From Paenibacillus oleatilyticus (GTDB taxonomy: Bacteria; Bacillota; Bacilli; Paenibacillales; NBRC-103111): a stretch of 64,000 bases of DNA. The position numbers were made by a program, and so were the translations under genes. The notes beneath the pieces are model-generated. The model did no database searches, had not been told where the DNA came from, and saw only the letters and a program-made list of their open reading frames with translations. The stretch lies in contig NZ_JAHNZO010000003.1 in the NCBI RefSeq assembly GCF_018998565.1, forward strand, positions 124,001 to 188,000, written 5' to 3'. Shown piece by piece: positions 37,301-45,671 of this stretch. The number at the start of each line of letters is the position of its first letter. Positions within the stretch are counted from its first letter, which is position 1.

Positions 37301-38483
37301 GGCTTGGTCGGAAGGCGACGACAACGCGCTGGGCTATGCGATCGAACGGCGGGATAACGGAGAGGCCCAATGGCAGCGAATCGGCTATGTTTCCAGCGGG
37401 GTGACGACCTTCAACGATTCGCGCTTGACCCCGGACAAAATGTACACGTATCGTCTGAGAGCCTTTGACTTGACCGGCGTTTCGGACTATAGCGAGCCGA
37501 TCCGCGTGATCACGACGAGCCAAGGAGACGCCGGTCCGGAGCTTACCCGTATAGAGACGGATGGCGTAACCGGGGAGGGGACGTTTAACAACAAAACCGT
37601 AGCCGTCACCTTCGTGGTTAGCGACCGGGTGAAGACAACCAAATACAAGCTGAACAACAACGCTTGGAAGACCGTTACGGGGGCCGTATATATCGCCGAC
37701 GAGGGAGTTCATACGCTGCAATATTATTCCGAGGACAAATCCGGAAACGTGGAGCGCACGAAGCGGACGGTAATCGGCATCGACAAAAAAGCGCCTGTAA
37801 CCGTCGCTAACGTACCCAGAGGGTGGAAGAACACGCCGCAGCTGGTCCAATTGCGGGCATCCGATAACTTAAGCGGAGTCGCGAAAACCGTGTACAGCGT
37901 GAACAACGGTATTCCCGGCAGCGGACCCGGCGGTAACGTCAGTGTCACCAATAACGTCTATGGCAGCGTGTATGGTGACTATACGGTTTCCACGAACGTG
38001 TACGGGAACGTATACGGCAATTACAGCATTGCCAACAACGTATATGGGAACGTGTACGGCGATTATACCGTAACCACCAACGTGTATGGCGACAGCAAGA
38101 TGGAAGAGGTGGAGGGAAGCGTTGTTCCCGTTACGCTGGAGGGGATCAACACGATCCGCTACTACAGCATAGACGCTGCCGGTAATAAGGAGAGCGTCAA
38201 GACGGGGGTCGTCACGCTGGACTTCACGCCGCCGAAGATCGAGCTCGTTACCCCGCTTTCGTTCAACCGGTCCGAGCCGGTGAAGGTGAGGCTGAATATC
38301 GGCGACGCGCTGAGCGGAGTAGCGCAGTCCACGATAACGTTCAACGGACGAACGCGAGGCAGCTCCTTTGTCCTTAATCCTTATACGCTTCAGGCGGGAG
38401 ATTACGCGTTGGCCGTGAAATCGTTCGACCGTGCGGGAAATTACAGCGAAAAGACATTCGTCATCCGCATTTTGGACCGATGA
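31377..38483 (+). CDS. Giant secreted multidomain glycan-binding protein (FN3, CBM32, LamG, OmpL47-like)
   Basis: 2368 residues. The TTG at 31377 is chosen because GGGGAGGAA lies 8 nt upstream; a signal peptide (GLASFWLVVFLLFGHVPFPL) follows. By position: FN3 31480-31750, discoidin/CBM32 31755-32150, FN3 32165-32430, CBM32 32430-32825, FN3 32850-33100, LamG-like jelly roll 33110-33790, a central region of about 900 residues (33810-36450) that I cannot classify, a beta domain near 36500-36740, FN3 near 37250-37520, then two OmpL47-like beta domains and a final Ig-like domain. A 14-residue repeat is inserted in the second OmpL47-like domain. The central part may be a glycosidase (inference from context). 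No SLH or LPXTG anchor is visible, so it is probably released. It lies between the importer operon and GH95. Confidence 0.8.
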   Translation: MTGKKMKGLASFWLVVFLLFGHVPFPLGTAAVVEAQALSPPSNLTSVWRTDTSVHLAWTASSSGSAVIGYDVYNGNALIGSTSGSSDYWATGLTPGGSYTFTVRARDALGNVSAPSSPFAVQPGALDRGLWAVTASSSAGGAPPSLAVDGSLSTRWSSGAAQASGMWFQIDTGPGDKTYHRLVLDTGVSTGDYPRGYEVSVSDDGANWGAPIASGTGSSSVVTIDFPQQTAQYVRVTLTKSSGLWWSIYDLNLYGAMQPDSQAPTVPGGIRDSDVTDHEIRLSWDASTDNVAVFAYDVYLGPDFVGSTKSTEYKVSGLSPRTVYSFTIRARDPAGNVSAPSAPYAVTTQDKLDRTLWKATASSTGSTSSPSMAIDGILSSRWTSGAAQAPGTWFQIDTGPGDKTYNKLVLDAGGSSGDYPRGYEVTVSDDGVNWSAPVASGTGSSSVVTISFPQQTAKYIRIALTKTSGLWWSIHELDLYGVLAPDNDPPTTPSHLTATKILDTEVDLTWEASTDNVAVVGYNVYAGSTLIGYTTATSYKAEDLAAKTPYTFTVRAKDLSGNLSPPSVPLKITTQDVIALPLAARYEMEPDPSNPTLLRDDSGFGQNGTVTSPASFEDGREGSGKALRFTGPNQAMVSSPTSPTGMLNNLSSKFTITAWIKPDDLNGHLPIVTKRDANWKGSTFYLRLTGNRLGFAADYGEKWYDWSFPSDSIVAGQWCHVAVTFEKHVGIKFYVNGKLIGSVDGSAVFTDALPNFVNMMLGTEWHWDPATRSMRQYGFRGSIDSLHIYAAPLTSGQIKADMANTMTTRPAEPSDFTFPLKWATFRLVRYDMPNGLFTNGSAKIHQTAVRKEGPDAVDWPRITLHIPQADQTKSKIEPFADAAEFKTDILLQREPESMPLLQQPYDNVLQPGNHWVRGVQWRWGQTYMYTSDRTARTWAWDYELWTFPVKIAGAEPGAVKNVVLKADGAEIYNSGANVYDSLTLLLPQNEEGKPYELWVDGRGPVRFDAGLQPIEAGNPKDVPIAFALNVPGSGPAVTVKSLDRPETFPNQAVWDADTAALSEAKPVTPGYVPDRSSIARHLGVDVPRSPETINFIYMSHGMSSGGFYHSEHKKVASMYQTLGSIEEYADYVSDTGYDRVFEFSNFTDADSPVSPEKMAAALEKRGVQFGFVPLTDINGIDMRNANLAFYAYNLPDYRAPLYRNVQLSLQRFQVYPNMTGMSIGADNADYVPYWDWAPPIPNRPWGMAYTAFQRARGLPLTTPIAPSVQGWYQPKAHEYFANASKPFLDYIDRYDETFKEYGYFVKAVSEVNDGYLTTTGSFGSSPGVGGHGGWPWGTVPAKPMHERMPIQTGYDWNELSTSKPMHVVALLDRLRSYYPNKTTWATPDDFSLFFGKTDREKAYALALTRGIQAIGTNVLPNNKGDLAKPQMIAEQKELYSWIRKYGGAYAMTEPTPTIGIMYVNKQALLRGIVGKEPTDEDLLKGSHEGKVSEAMFFTHAAGWASKVITPEELKRGLPSSIKAILLVGLNNFDDSWHWYDGMTGELQGFVDRGGLILKDDESVSPVPSVATGMQVRAYLKQSDTDQTNLLLERNADNIAKLKSAMTPVAQPVAVTDSRTIWAIPARSGDTQYVTVVNQKHDEQSDESQHLIGQTGSVTWNTERPIYDVRKGRKLTVQEATYVDLHNEGFQWYALPPVEVTVPSVTVTKGSSGFYEAFCSVRNPDPMTGIPVELTVRHATSGDTATVYSATGLTAKLPLKDSDQPGTYTVTVKELLSGLSSGTQVVIQGAQQTAPRSSVKLYREEGLREFAERADVPLTIALTAAQNNDPAMVEQANRLVQYYRSEGRQVRLGLAEPNGAVTGLQEYKSSYVKYPQWKTIESDLVLIGNTSNNVLLLDQARGYLLFEQGDHLSAGEAAVSYANSPFVGEYHTVNIIANDLGGIKAAVNTLIGLPPAALKAPKFVTTNRISDTGVELAWSEGDDNALGYAIERRDNGEAQWQRIGYVSSGVTTFNDSRLTPDKMYTYRLRAFDLTGVSDYSEPIRVITTSQGDAGPELTRIETDGVTGEGTFNNKTVAVTFVVSDRVKTTKYKLNNNAWKTVTGAVYIADEGVHTLQYYSEDKSGNVERTKRTVIGIDKKAPVTVANVPRGWKNTPQLVQLRASDNLSGVAKTVYSVNNGIPGSGPGGNVSVTNNVYGSVYGDYTVSTNVYGNVYGNYSIANNVYGNVYGDYTVTTNVYGDSKMEEVEGSVVPVTLEGINTIRYYSIDAAGNKESVKTGVVTLDFTPPKIELVTPLSFNRSEPVKVRLNIGDALSGVAQSTITFNGRTRGSSFVLNPYTLQAGDYALAVKSFDRAGNYSEKTFVIRILDR
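37950..38093 (+). repeat. Three and a half copies of a 42-nt coding repeat
   Basis: Units start at 37950, 37992 and 38034, with a partial fourth at 38076. Each encodes 14 residues of the form (N/T)NVYG(N/S)VYG(D/N)Y(T/S)(V/I)x. Codons for the same residues differ between units (for example GTC/GTG/GTA for Val), so the protein pattern rather than the DNA is conserved. Confidence 0.85.
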
Positions 38484-38528
38484 GCCGCTTCTCCTGTAGC
38501 ACGGAGACGTAATTCGTTTCGTTGGAGT

Positions 38529-38585
38529 GCAAGTACCGGGGCAGCCGAAGCTTTTCGGGCGGCAGCTCCGGTACTTGCGTTTTTT
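38529..38585 (+). terminator. Intrinsic terminator after the giant gene
   Basis: A long hairpin with arms GCAAGTACCGG and CCGGTACTTGC and further inner pairing, followed by GTTTTTT. Its T-run overlaps the stop codon of the converging GH95 gene. Confidence 0.85.
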
Positions 38586-40986
38586 AAGCAAACTTTAGCT
38601 TGAGCGTCACCGTCCGTCCCGCAGGCAAATGCACGATGCGGTGCCGGGCCGCTTGGCCCGGGGCTTCGGCCAAGCTGACGGCATCGCCTGTCGCCTCTTG
38701 CAGCGTGAAGGGAAACTCCACCTCCACCGTCTGTGTCCGTGCGGAGACGAAGGATACCTCGGCGCTTCCTTCTGCCAAGCTCCAAGCCATCGACACCTCT
38801 GCGCCTCCACGGCAGCGGAGCCCCCGGAACCGGCCTTCGCGCCACGCATCCGGCAGCGCGGGCAGCAGCTTGATGACGCCGGGGACGGAGAAGAGCAGCA
38901 TCTCCTGCATGGCGGCGGTCCAGCCGAAATTCGCGTCGATTTGGAACGGCGCGCGCTTGCCCGCGACGCTGATCCCCTGACGCCGCCAGTCGTTGTGGTA
39001 CGTGAACAGATTGTCGCCGAGGCAGGAACGGCTCAGGAGCTCCAGACATTCCAGCGCCCGGTTTCCGTCCCCCAGACGCGCGTACAGATTGGCCATATGG
39101 GCGAGCGACCAGCCGGTTTGGTCCTGGAGGCCGATGACGAGCCGCTTCTCCACCGCCGTCCGGCACGCCTCGAACAGCTTCGGCTCGCTTCCTTGCGTAA
39201 TTTCGTATCCCGGGAACAGCGGATACAGATGCGACAAATGCCGATGATGGTAATTGTCCTTGAAGTCCGGGTGCATCCATTCCTTGAGCGCGCCGTCTTC
39301 GTTCACCTGATATGCCGGAAGCTTGCCCAGCATCGCCCGCCATTTCGGCAGTGATTCCGCTTCAATTACGAGCTCCTCGCACGCTTCGCACAGATGCGTC
39401 AGCACTTCCTTGGCGACGGCAAAATCCATCGTCGCATTGATGCAGACCGCCACTGTACCGCTGCCCTCGAACGCGCCGTTGGCGAAGTTTTCCGGCGAAT
39501 TGGACGGATAGGACTTGTACTGCCCGTCCGCGTCTTCCACGAAGAAATCCTCGTAGAACAAAGCGCACTCCTTCAGAAACGGCACGGCCCGCTGCTCCAG
39601 AAATGTCCGGTCCCCGGTAAACAGCCAGTAATCGTAAAAATGCTGCGCCAGCCAGCCCGCGCCGGCGGAAAAATAGACGACGTGGGGCTGCAGGTTTTTC
39701 TTCAGGCCCGAATCCGGGGAAGCGAACAGCGGGCTGAGAATGCCCCGGCATCCGTACCATTTGCGGGCGTTCGTCCGCATGTCGTCCAGCAGCGACTCGA
39801 AGAAGTCGAAGAACGGCAGCGCCGTCTCCGCCATATGGCCCGGCATCGCCTGCCAGTAATTCATCTGGATATTCTCGTTGTTGAAAAAAGCGCTGCTCCA
39901 CGCTGGCGCATAATCGCCGTTCCAGACGCCTTGCAGATTGGCGGGCAGCCCGCCGGGTCTGGAGCTGGAGAGCAGCAGGTAGCGGCCGTAATCGTACATA
40001 CGCTCGATGAGCGCCGTCGGAACGCTGCCGCTATAGGCGTTGAGCAGCAGCTGCTCGTTGCTGGCGTCCGCGCCTTCGGAGACGCGCAAATCCAGCTCGG
40101 CACGCAGAAACAGCGCCCGGTGCTCGGCCGCATGGCGCTCGAACAGCAGCGCGTAGTCCGGCGGCAGCTCGTTCAATCCACGCGTGAGCGGGTCCAGTTC
40201 GCCCGGTCCGCCGAGCTTCGGATCGATGCGGAGCAGAACCGTAAACGCGTCGGCGTCTTCGATGTGCAGCCCCTGCTCCCGTACATATCGGCGTCCGCCG
40301 TGGACGACGACCCGGGCGGCAGCGCCGTAGGGGTCCTGCGCCTCGGCGTGCTTGCCGATCGCGCACAGCACATCGTCCCGCACGAACCGGTCGTGCGAGA
40401 AGCCGCGCTCCGCCGCCTCCGGGTCGTGCACGGTCAGCTCCAGCGCCGCCCGGAGCGTACCCGGCGCCGAGCTGCGGACGGACAGCACGACCGCTTCATC
40501 GGTGCGCGAGACGAACAGCCGCTTCGTGAAACGGACATCGCCATCGTTCCAGCCGACGGTGATTTCGCCCGTCTCCATATCGAGCGTCCGTTCGTACGCC
40601 TTGAACCCTTCCGCGGGCTCCAGGAACAGCTTCAGGTCGAACCCGGGCTGAAACATGGCGGTGTTGGCGAGGTAGTCGGCTTCGCGCATCAGGCCGGGGT
40701 ACAGCCGGTTCGCTTCCGCATAGCGTCCCGCATCGAGCAGCGCCCGCAGCTCCGGCAGGTGAACGGACAGGTCCGGCAGCTCCTTCGTCTTGGCCCCGTA
40801 CCATAACGCTTCGTGATTGACGAGAATCGTGTCCTCCTGAATATTGCCGTACACGAGCGCGCCCAGCGTTCCGTTGCCGGACGGCAGCGCGTCCTGCCAG
40901 CGGACGGCCGGTTTGGCCATGGTCATCACATGCTTTCGGTAAGCGGTACCAACATCCGGGTGAAGCTGGGGTGTGCTTGTGTTCAT
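38584..40986 (-). CDS. GH95 family alpha-L-fucosidase (or alpha-L-galactosidase)
   Basis: 800 residues, the usual length of the family. GH95 hallmarks are present: the N-terminal beta domain opening with [49 protein letters not shown] (the Asn-x-Met-Asn segment of the active site), [14 protein letters not shown], and [17 protein letters not shown], whose Asp region holds the catalytic base in characterised members. No signal peptide, so it acts on imported oligosaccharides in the cytoplasm. A GGAGGACG site precedes the ATG. It is divergent from a LacI gene, with two operator-like sites between them, so it is probably repressed by that protein. Confidence 0.9.
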   Translation of the reverse strand: MNTSTPQLHPDVGTAYRKHVMTMAKPAVRWQDALPSGNGTLGALVYGNIQEDTILVNHEALWYGAKTKELPDLSVHLPELRALLDAGRYAEANRLYPGLMREADYLANTAMFQPGFDLKLFLEPAEGFKAYERTLDMETGEITVGWNDGDVRFTKRLFVSRTDEAVVLSVRSSAPGTLRAALELTVHDPEAAERGFSHDRFVRDDVLCAIGKHAEAQDPYGAAARVVVHGGRRYVREQGLHIEDADAFTVLLRIDPKLGGPGELDPLTRGLNELPPDYALLFERHAAEHRALFLRAELDLRVSEGADASNEQLLLNAYSGSVPTALIERMYDYGRYLLLSSSRPGGLPANLQGVWNGDYAPAWSSAFFNNENIQMNYWQAMPGHMAETALPFFDFFESLLDDMRTNARKWYGCRGILSPLFASPDSGLKKNLQPHVVYFSAGAGWLAQHFYDYWLFTGDRTFLEQRAVPFLKECALFYEDFFVEDADGQYKSYPSNSPENFANGAFEGSGTVAVCINATMDFAVAKEVLTHLCEACEELVIEAESLPKWRAMLGKLPAYQVNEDGALKEWMHPDFKDNYHHRHLSHLYPLFPGYEITQGSEPKLFEACRTAVEKRLVIGLQDQTGWSLAHMANLYARLGDGNRALECLELLSRSCLGDNLFTYHNDWRRQGISVAGKRAPFQIDANFGWTAAMQEMLLFSVPGVIKLLPALPDAWREGRFRGLRCRGGAEVSMAWSLAEGSAEVSFVSARTQTVEVEFPFTLQEATGDAVSLAEAPGQAARHRIVHLPAGRTVTLKLKFA

Positions 40987-41051
40987 CGTCTTTCGTCCTC
41001 CTTCGCGCTCAGCGGTACTGGGATAGGGATGATGCCCAAGTGAATTGTTTT

Positions 41052-41072
41052 GAAACGTTTCTGCAACGTTTC
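41052..41072. promoter_or_regulatory. Two adjacent LacI-type operators between GH95 and lacI-like gene
   Basis: A perfect palindrome GAAACGTTTC (41052-41061) is followed one base later by GCAACGTTTC (41063-41072). Such sites are typical for LacI family repressors or CcpA. They lie 66 nt upstream of the GH95 start and just upstream of a TATAAT (41086-41091) serving the LacI gene. Confidence 0.65.
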
Positions 41073-41166
41073 TAAATTTTTATGCTATAATACAACGAAA
41101 GCGATAAAAACGGCAACCACATTTTTTCGCATCGGTATCCAGCCATCAGCAAAGGGGGAAGAAACT

Positions 41167-42168
41167 ATGTCCAGATTGGACGAGGTAGCCAAGCGGGCAG
41201 GTGTATCCAAATCGACCGTGTCCCGGGTTATTAACAACAGCGGCACCGTATCGCCTGCAGCCCGGCAGAAGGTGCAGGAGGCGATGCGCGAGCTGCATTT
41301 TCATGCGGAGGAACTGAGGCGCTCGCCGGAAGGCAGCGCGACGATCGGGTTGATCCTGCCGTTCGGCAAGCACATTGCGAGCCATTCGTTCGGCGTCGAT
41401 ATTATGGCCGGAGCCGAAGAGAAGGCGTTTGAGCAGGACTACATGATTCTGATCGGCAATTCCTTCGGGGGCCGGGAGGTCGCGCTGACGTCAAAAATGA
41501 TCAGCCGAGGCGTCGAGGGAATCATCGTGCTCAGCGGCGATCAAAAGAACCGCGAGCATGCGGAGCTGCTGGCGGCAAGCGGCATTCCGATGGTGCTTGT
41601 CGACCAGAAGCTGGAGGGCGTGGAGGCGCATTTGGTACGCGGAGACAACTTCATGGGCTCCGTCGCTCTGATGAACCACCTGCTCTCGCTCGGTCACCGG
41701 CGCATCGCTCTGCTTTCGCCGAACCGGCATTATACGCACCGGGAGCGGATCAAGGGCTACCGCTTCGCGCTGATGGAGCAGGAGCTTGAGATGCCGTCAA
41801 GCTATGAAGTGCTCTTGGAAAGCGGCGTTTCGCCGGAGGCGGAGCTGCGCGCCCTGCTGCGGAGCGAGGACCGGCCGACGGCGGTCTATGCGGCCGATCC
41901 CGGGCACCTGGGGGTGCTGATCGGGGTGGCGAACGAGCTTCGGCTGCGCATTCCCGAGGAGCTCAGCGTCGTCACGTTCGACGACAAGTATGCGGTGCTG
42001 CCGGAAGGGTATGCCGACTTTTTTACGTCGGTCAATCAGTCGGGCAAGCTGATGGGGAGCATGGCCGTGGAGCTGTTGTTCAGGCAGTGGCGCGATCCGG
42101 AGTTGGGCGCGCAGGAAATCGTGCTGCCGGGCAAGCTGAACGTCCGCCGTTCGACCCGGCGGTTGTAA
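41167..42168 (+). CDS. LacI family transcriptional regulator
   Basis: 333 residues. The N-terminal helix-turn-helix and hinge are clear: SRLDEVAKRAGVSKSTVSRV then INNSGTVSPAARQKVQEAM. The rest is the periplasmic-binding-protein-like effector domain (DGVEG-type segment ISRGVEGIIVLSG; C-terminal SVVTFDDKYAVL). It probably represses the divergent GH95 gene and itself through the operators at 41052-41072 and is released by a sugar. The ATG at 41167 has AAAGGGGGAAG upstream; the longer open frame reaching back to 41050 would run through the promoter and is rejected. Confidence 0.9.
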   Translation: MSRLDEVAKRAGVSKSTVSRVINNSGTVSPAARQKVQEAMRELHFHAEELRRSPEGSATIGLILPFGKHIASHSFGVDIMAGAEEKAFEQDYMILIGNSFGGREVALTSKMISRGVEGIIVLSGDQKNREHAELLAASGIPMVLVDQKLEGVEAHLVRGDNFMGSVALMNHLLSLGHRRIALLSPNRHYTHRERIKGYRFALMEQELEMPSSYEVLLESGVSPEAELRALLRSEDRPTAVYAADPGHLGVLIGVANELRLRIPEELSVVTFDDKYAVLPEGYADFFTSVNQSGKLMGSMAVELLFRQWRDPELGAQEIVLPGKLNVRRSTRRL

Positions 42169-42248
42169 TCGGACGGCAAGGCGAGTCCACTGAATGCCGC
42201 GATAACCGCACCGCAGTTCAAGTTCATCCCGGGAAGGAGCTGTGACCC

Positions 42249-44468
42249 TTGCGCAGAAACTGGTTTCAACGGCTGCTGCTGTCGTATTTGCCCGTGTTTT
42301 TGGCGGTAGCCGCCGCCTTGATTCTTCTCTCCGTCTTTTCCGCGGGCGAGCTTGCCCGGAAGGAAGCGGTCCGCGCCAATCACGTGTTTGCGGAGCATGT
42401 GCTCCAGCTTGTCGACCAGACCATGCGGACGGTCGACCGGCAGCTGATCAAGGAGATTCAGACGAACGAGAAGCTGGCGAAATTTTACACCAGCCGGGAG
42501 TCGGGGCGAACGGCGCTGGACCTGTACGAAACGTCGGGCAAGCTTCGGGAAATCATCGTCAACACGCCGTTTATCGATTCGATCTATTTGGTGCGCGCTT
42601 CCGACCGGACGGTGCTTAGTCCGAATCTGATGGCGGGCATCGAGCAGTTCGGGGATCGGGAGTTCATTCGCGAAGCGCTGAACGGAAACGGCAGGAGCCG
42701 CTGGACGGACGCCCGGCCGTACAGGGAATTCGACGATCAGGGAGAGCCGGTAACCGTCGTGTCGCTAGTGCGCAAATTGCCGCTGCTCGGCGGCGAGAAG
42801 GGAATCGTCGTCGTCAACGTCCGCATGTCTACGATTGCAAGCGCTATCAAGGAAATGATCGAGTCCGATGTCAGCTTCGTCCGTTTGCTGGACGGAAACC
42901 GCCGGACACTGGCTTCTTCCGAGGGGGATGAGGCGGCGGTGCTGACCACGGTCACGTCCGAGTATACGGGATGGACCGTCGAAAGCGGTCTGCAGGGAAC
43001 CCGTTCGGCGTTTGCCGGGTTTTCGTATACGTCGCTGTGGTCGCTGCTCCATGTGGGGCTGGTCGCGGCCGGGGCCGTCTGGATCGTGCTCGTCACCCGC
43101 CGCAATTACCGGCCGATCCGCTCCATTCTGGATCGGATCGACGCTTACGCTTCGCAGCGGAACAGCGCTTTTGCTGTAGGCGGCCGGGCGGACCAAGATG
43201 AGTTCCGGTTCATCGAGACAGCGCTCGACGATCTGGTGGAACGGACGATCAGCTACCGGAAGCTGCATGAGGAGGACCTTATTTTTCGCAAGCGCAATTT
43301 TTTTCTGGAGCTGCTGGAAGACGGAGGCGCCGTGACGGACGAACGGTTTCAGGCGGAAATGCGCCGCTTCGGCATGGCGGAGCGGTCTACGGGCTTGGTG
43401 ATGGCCGTGGTCGAAATCGACAAATATGCCGGGCTTTGCAGCCGGTACAGCCAGCGCGATCAATATTTGCTTAAATTCGCGCTGAGCAGCGTGATCGCCG
43501 AAATTGCGCAGCAGTCCGGCCTGTCAGCGTGGATGGAATGGACCTCGAACCGGGAGCTGAGCGTGCTGCTGCATCTGCCGCCGGAGGCGGAGGATACGGG
43601 GGCGGCGGCGCGCATGTTCGAGAACGTGAAGTACTGGACGAACCGGCACTTGTCGTTTACGGTCACGGTGGGGCTCGGTACGCTGGCGCTGGGGCTGGAC
43701 GAGCTTCCGGGCTCGCATGCCGAAGCATTGGAGGCGCTCAAATACAAATCCGCGCTTGGAACCGACCGGATTATCGATGCCGCAAGCCTTCGGGCGAAAT
43801 CGCAGGGTGGGGTGTACAAGCATTTGCAGCTTCTGCGTTCGATCGCACAGCGGTTCCGTGCCGGGGAAGCCGGATGGGAAGCGGAAATGAACCGGCTGTT
43901 CGCCGAGCTGAAGGAAGGGGTGTTTTCCGAGGACGACGCGTCGGCCGTTTTGCATTCGCTGATCTATCATCTGCAGCGCGAAATGACGGAGCTTCCGCCG
44001 GAATTCGGCCGGCTGTGGAACGACGATACGCTGCCGGAGCTGCACCGGGCGATGGAGCAGGCGGATACGCTGGACGAGTGGCGGGAAAGCTTCGCCGCCA
44101 TTCTAACCGCAAGCGCCTGGCGGATGGAAGCGATGAGGACGGCGCGCGCAAACCATACGGTCATGGTGCAGATGAAGGAGCGTATTCACGAGCAGTATGC
44201 GAATCCGAATTTGTCTCTGACTTTTTTGGGAAGCGAGTTGAATGTCAATCCGAAGTATTTGAGCCAAATGTTCAAGGAGGAATTCGGCGTGAATTTCCTC
44301 GATTACGTCTCGGAGCTGCGGATCCGGGAGGCGAAGCGGCTGCTGACGGAAACGGAGGAGACGGTGCAGGACATCGGGGCCCGGGTCGGGTATCCGAGCG
44401 TCCGGTCGTTTTTGCGCGTGTTTAAGAAAGCGACCGGCGTGACGCCCGGGGAATTCCGCAAGAAATAG
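42249..44468 (+). CDS. Membrane-anchored AraC family regulator, second copy
   Basis: 739 residues. Same architecture as the regulator at 23454: membrane segments near 12-30 and 265-285 flank an extracellular sensor, and a C-terminal AraC helix-turn-helix starts near 650 (LSLTFLGSELNVNPKYLSQM, then a GYPSVRSFLRVFKKATGVTP block). Shared segments such as QYLLKF and KLHEEDLIFRKRNFFLELLE show the two are paralogues. It starts at TTG with AAGGAG 9 nt upstream. It precedes the second importer operon, which it probably activates, and follows the LacI gene by 80 nt. Confidence 0.9.
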   Translation: MRRNWFQRLLLSYLPVFLAVAAALILLSVFSAGELARKEAVRANHVFAEHVLQLVDQTMRTVDRQLIKEIQTNEKLAKFYTSRESGRTALDLYETSGKLREIIVNTPFIDSIYLVRASDRTVLSPNLMAGIEQFGDREFIREALNGNGRSRWTDARPYREFDDQGEPVTVVSLVRKLPLLGGEKGIVVVNVRMSTIASAIKEMIESDVSFVRLLDGNRRTLASSEGDEAAVLTTVTSEYTGWTVESGLQGTRSAFAGFSYTSLWSLLHVGLVAAGAVWIVLVTRRNYRPIRSILDRIDAYASQRNSAFAVGGRADQDEFRFIETALDDLVERTISYRKLHEEDLIFRKRNFFLELLEDGGAVTDERFQAEMRRFGMAERSTGLVMAVVEIDKYAGLCSRYSQRDQYLLKFALSSVIAEIAQQSGLSAWMEWTSNRELSVLLHLPPEAEDTGAAARMFENVKYWTNRHLSFTVTVGLGTLALGLDELPGSHAEALEALKYKSALGTDRIIDAASLRAKSQGGVYKHLQLLRSIAQRFRAGEAGWEAEMNRLFAELKEGVFSEDDASAVLHSLIYHLQREMTELPPEFGRLWNDDTLPELHRAMEQADTLDEWRESFAAILTASAWRMEAMRTARANHTVMVQMKERIHEQYANPNLSLTFLGSELNVNPKYLSQMFKEEFGVNFLDYVSELRIREAKRLLTETEETVQDIGARVGYPSVRSFLRVFKKATGVTPGEFRKK

Positions 44469-44660
44469 CGGGCTGGGGGCGCCGAAGCTGAAAAATGTCC
44501 GTCGCACGGAAAAATGTCCTCATCCCCGAAGCCTCGGCAAGACGGCGCGTTTTCGCCCGTTTGGCGGAAAAACGCGACCTCGAAGAATACTGTCCATTGT
44601 GCTGCAGCGCCTGGCCGGGGTACATTCGATTCACTACACGAAAGCCGAGGTGATCGAATC

Positions 44661-45620
44661 GTGGAACAGTCCATGCATCCCGCGCCGATCTCGCTGGAAC
44701 GCAGCAAGCAGGTCGCCGGGCTGCGGCGCAGCCGAACGTTCCGACGCAATGTCCCGCTTCTCCTTATGTTTCTCCCGGTCGTCGCGTTCTACGTGGTGTT
44801 CAAGTACATTCCGATGGCCGGAGTTGTTATCGCTTTCAAAAGCTATAACTTCGCCGACGGCATCTGGGGAAGCCCGTGGGTCGGCCTGAAAAACTTCCAG
44901 CTGCTGTTCAACAACCCGAAGTCGCTGCTCATTATCCGCAATACGTTGATGCTCAGTCTGCTTCATATTGTTGCCGGGTTTCCGTTCCCGATCCTGCTGG
45001 CGATCATGCTGAACGAAGTGAAGAAGGCATGGTTCAAAAAGTCCGTGCAGACGCTCGTCTTTTTACCGCATTTCTTATCTTGGGTCATCGTGGGCGGCAT
45101 CGTCGTGACGGTGTTCTCCCAGCAGTCGGGCGTCATCAACCATTGGATCGTCCAATGGTTCGGGCAGCCGTTTCCTTTCTTGTACAACGAGACGTCATGG
45201 GTGGCAATCTTCATCGGCTCGGGCATTTGGAAGGAAGCGGGCTTCAGCGCGATCATTTATTTGGCGGCGCTGTCGACGATCGATCCGAGCCTGTACGAAG
45301 CGGCCAGTATCGACGGCGCAAGCAAATGGCGGCGCATCTGGCACGTGACGCTGCCCGGCATCTCGCCGACCGTGGTGCTAATGCTGATCCTGGCGATGGG
45401 CAAGGTGATGGAGGTCGGATTCGACCCCGTGTATACGCTGCAAAACTCCGTCGTCGCCGGCGTATCCGAAGTCATCAGCACGTATATTTACACGCTCGGC
45501 ATCCAGAAGGGCGAGTTCAGCCTGACGAGCGCGATGGGCTTGTTCGAATCGGCGGTCGGGCTGGTGCTGGTCGTGACGTCCAATGCGATTGCCCGGCGGT
45601 TTAACCAGGGACTATGGTAA
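44661..45620 (+). CDS. Sugar ABC transporter permease (LplB type), second importer
   Basis: 319 residues from the GTG at 44661, which has GAGGTG 8 nt upstream and gives the normal family length; longer versions of the frame would add a non-homologous N-terminus. NVPLLLMFLPVVAFYVVFKY and the EAA loop LYEAASIDGASKWRRIWHV mirror the permease at 27573, so the two importers are paralogous. First gene of a permease-permease-binding protein operon. Confidence 0.88.
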   Translation: MEQSMHPAPISLERSKQVAGLRRSRTFRRNVPLLLMFLPVVAFYVVFKYIPMAGVVIAFKSYNFADGIWGSPWVGLKNFQLLFNNPKSLLIIRNTLMLSLLHIVAGFPFPILLAIMLNEVKKAWFKKSVQTLVFLPHFLSWVIVGGIVVTVFSQQSGVINHWIVQWFGQPFPFLYNETSWVAIFIGSGIWKEAGFSAIIYLAALSTIDPSLYEAASIDGASKWRRIWHVTLPGISPTVVLMLILAMGKVMEVGFDPVYTLQNSVVAGVSEVISTYIYTLGIQKGEFSLTSAMGLFESAVGLVLVVTSNAIARRFNQGLW

Positions 45621-45671
45621 CGGTGCCGAGTCTGCTGCGATTGTATTTTAGGTGGAGGAGGCTGTAAGGCG

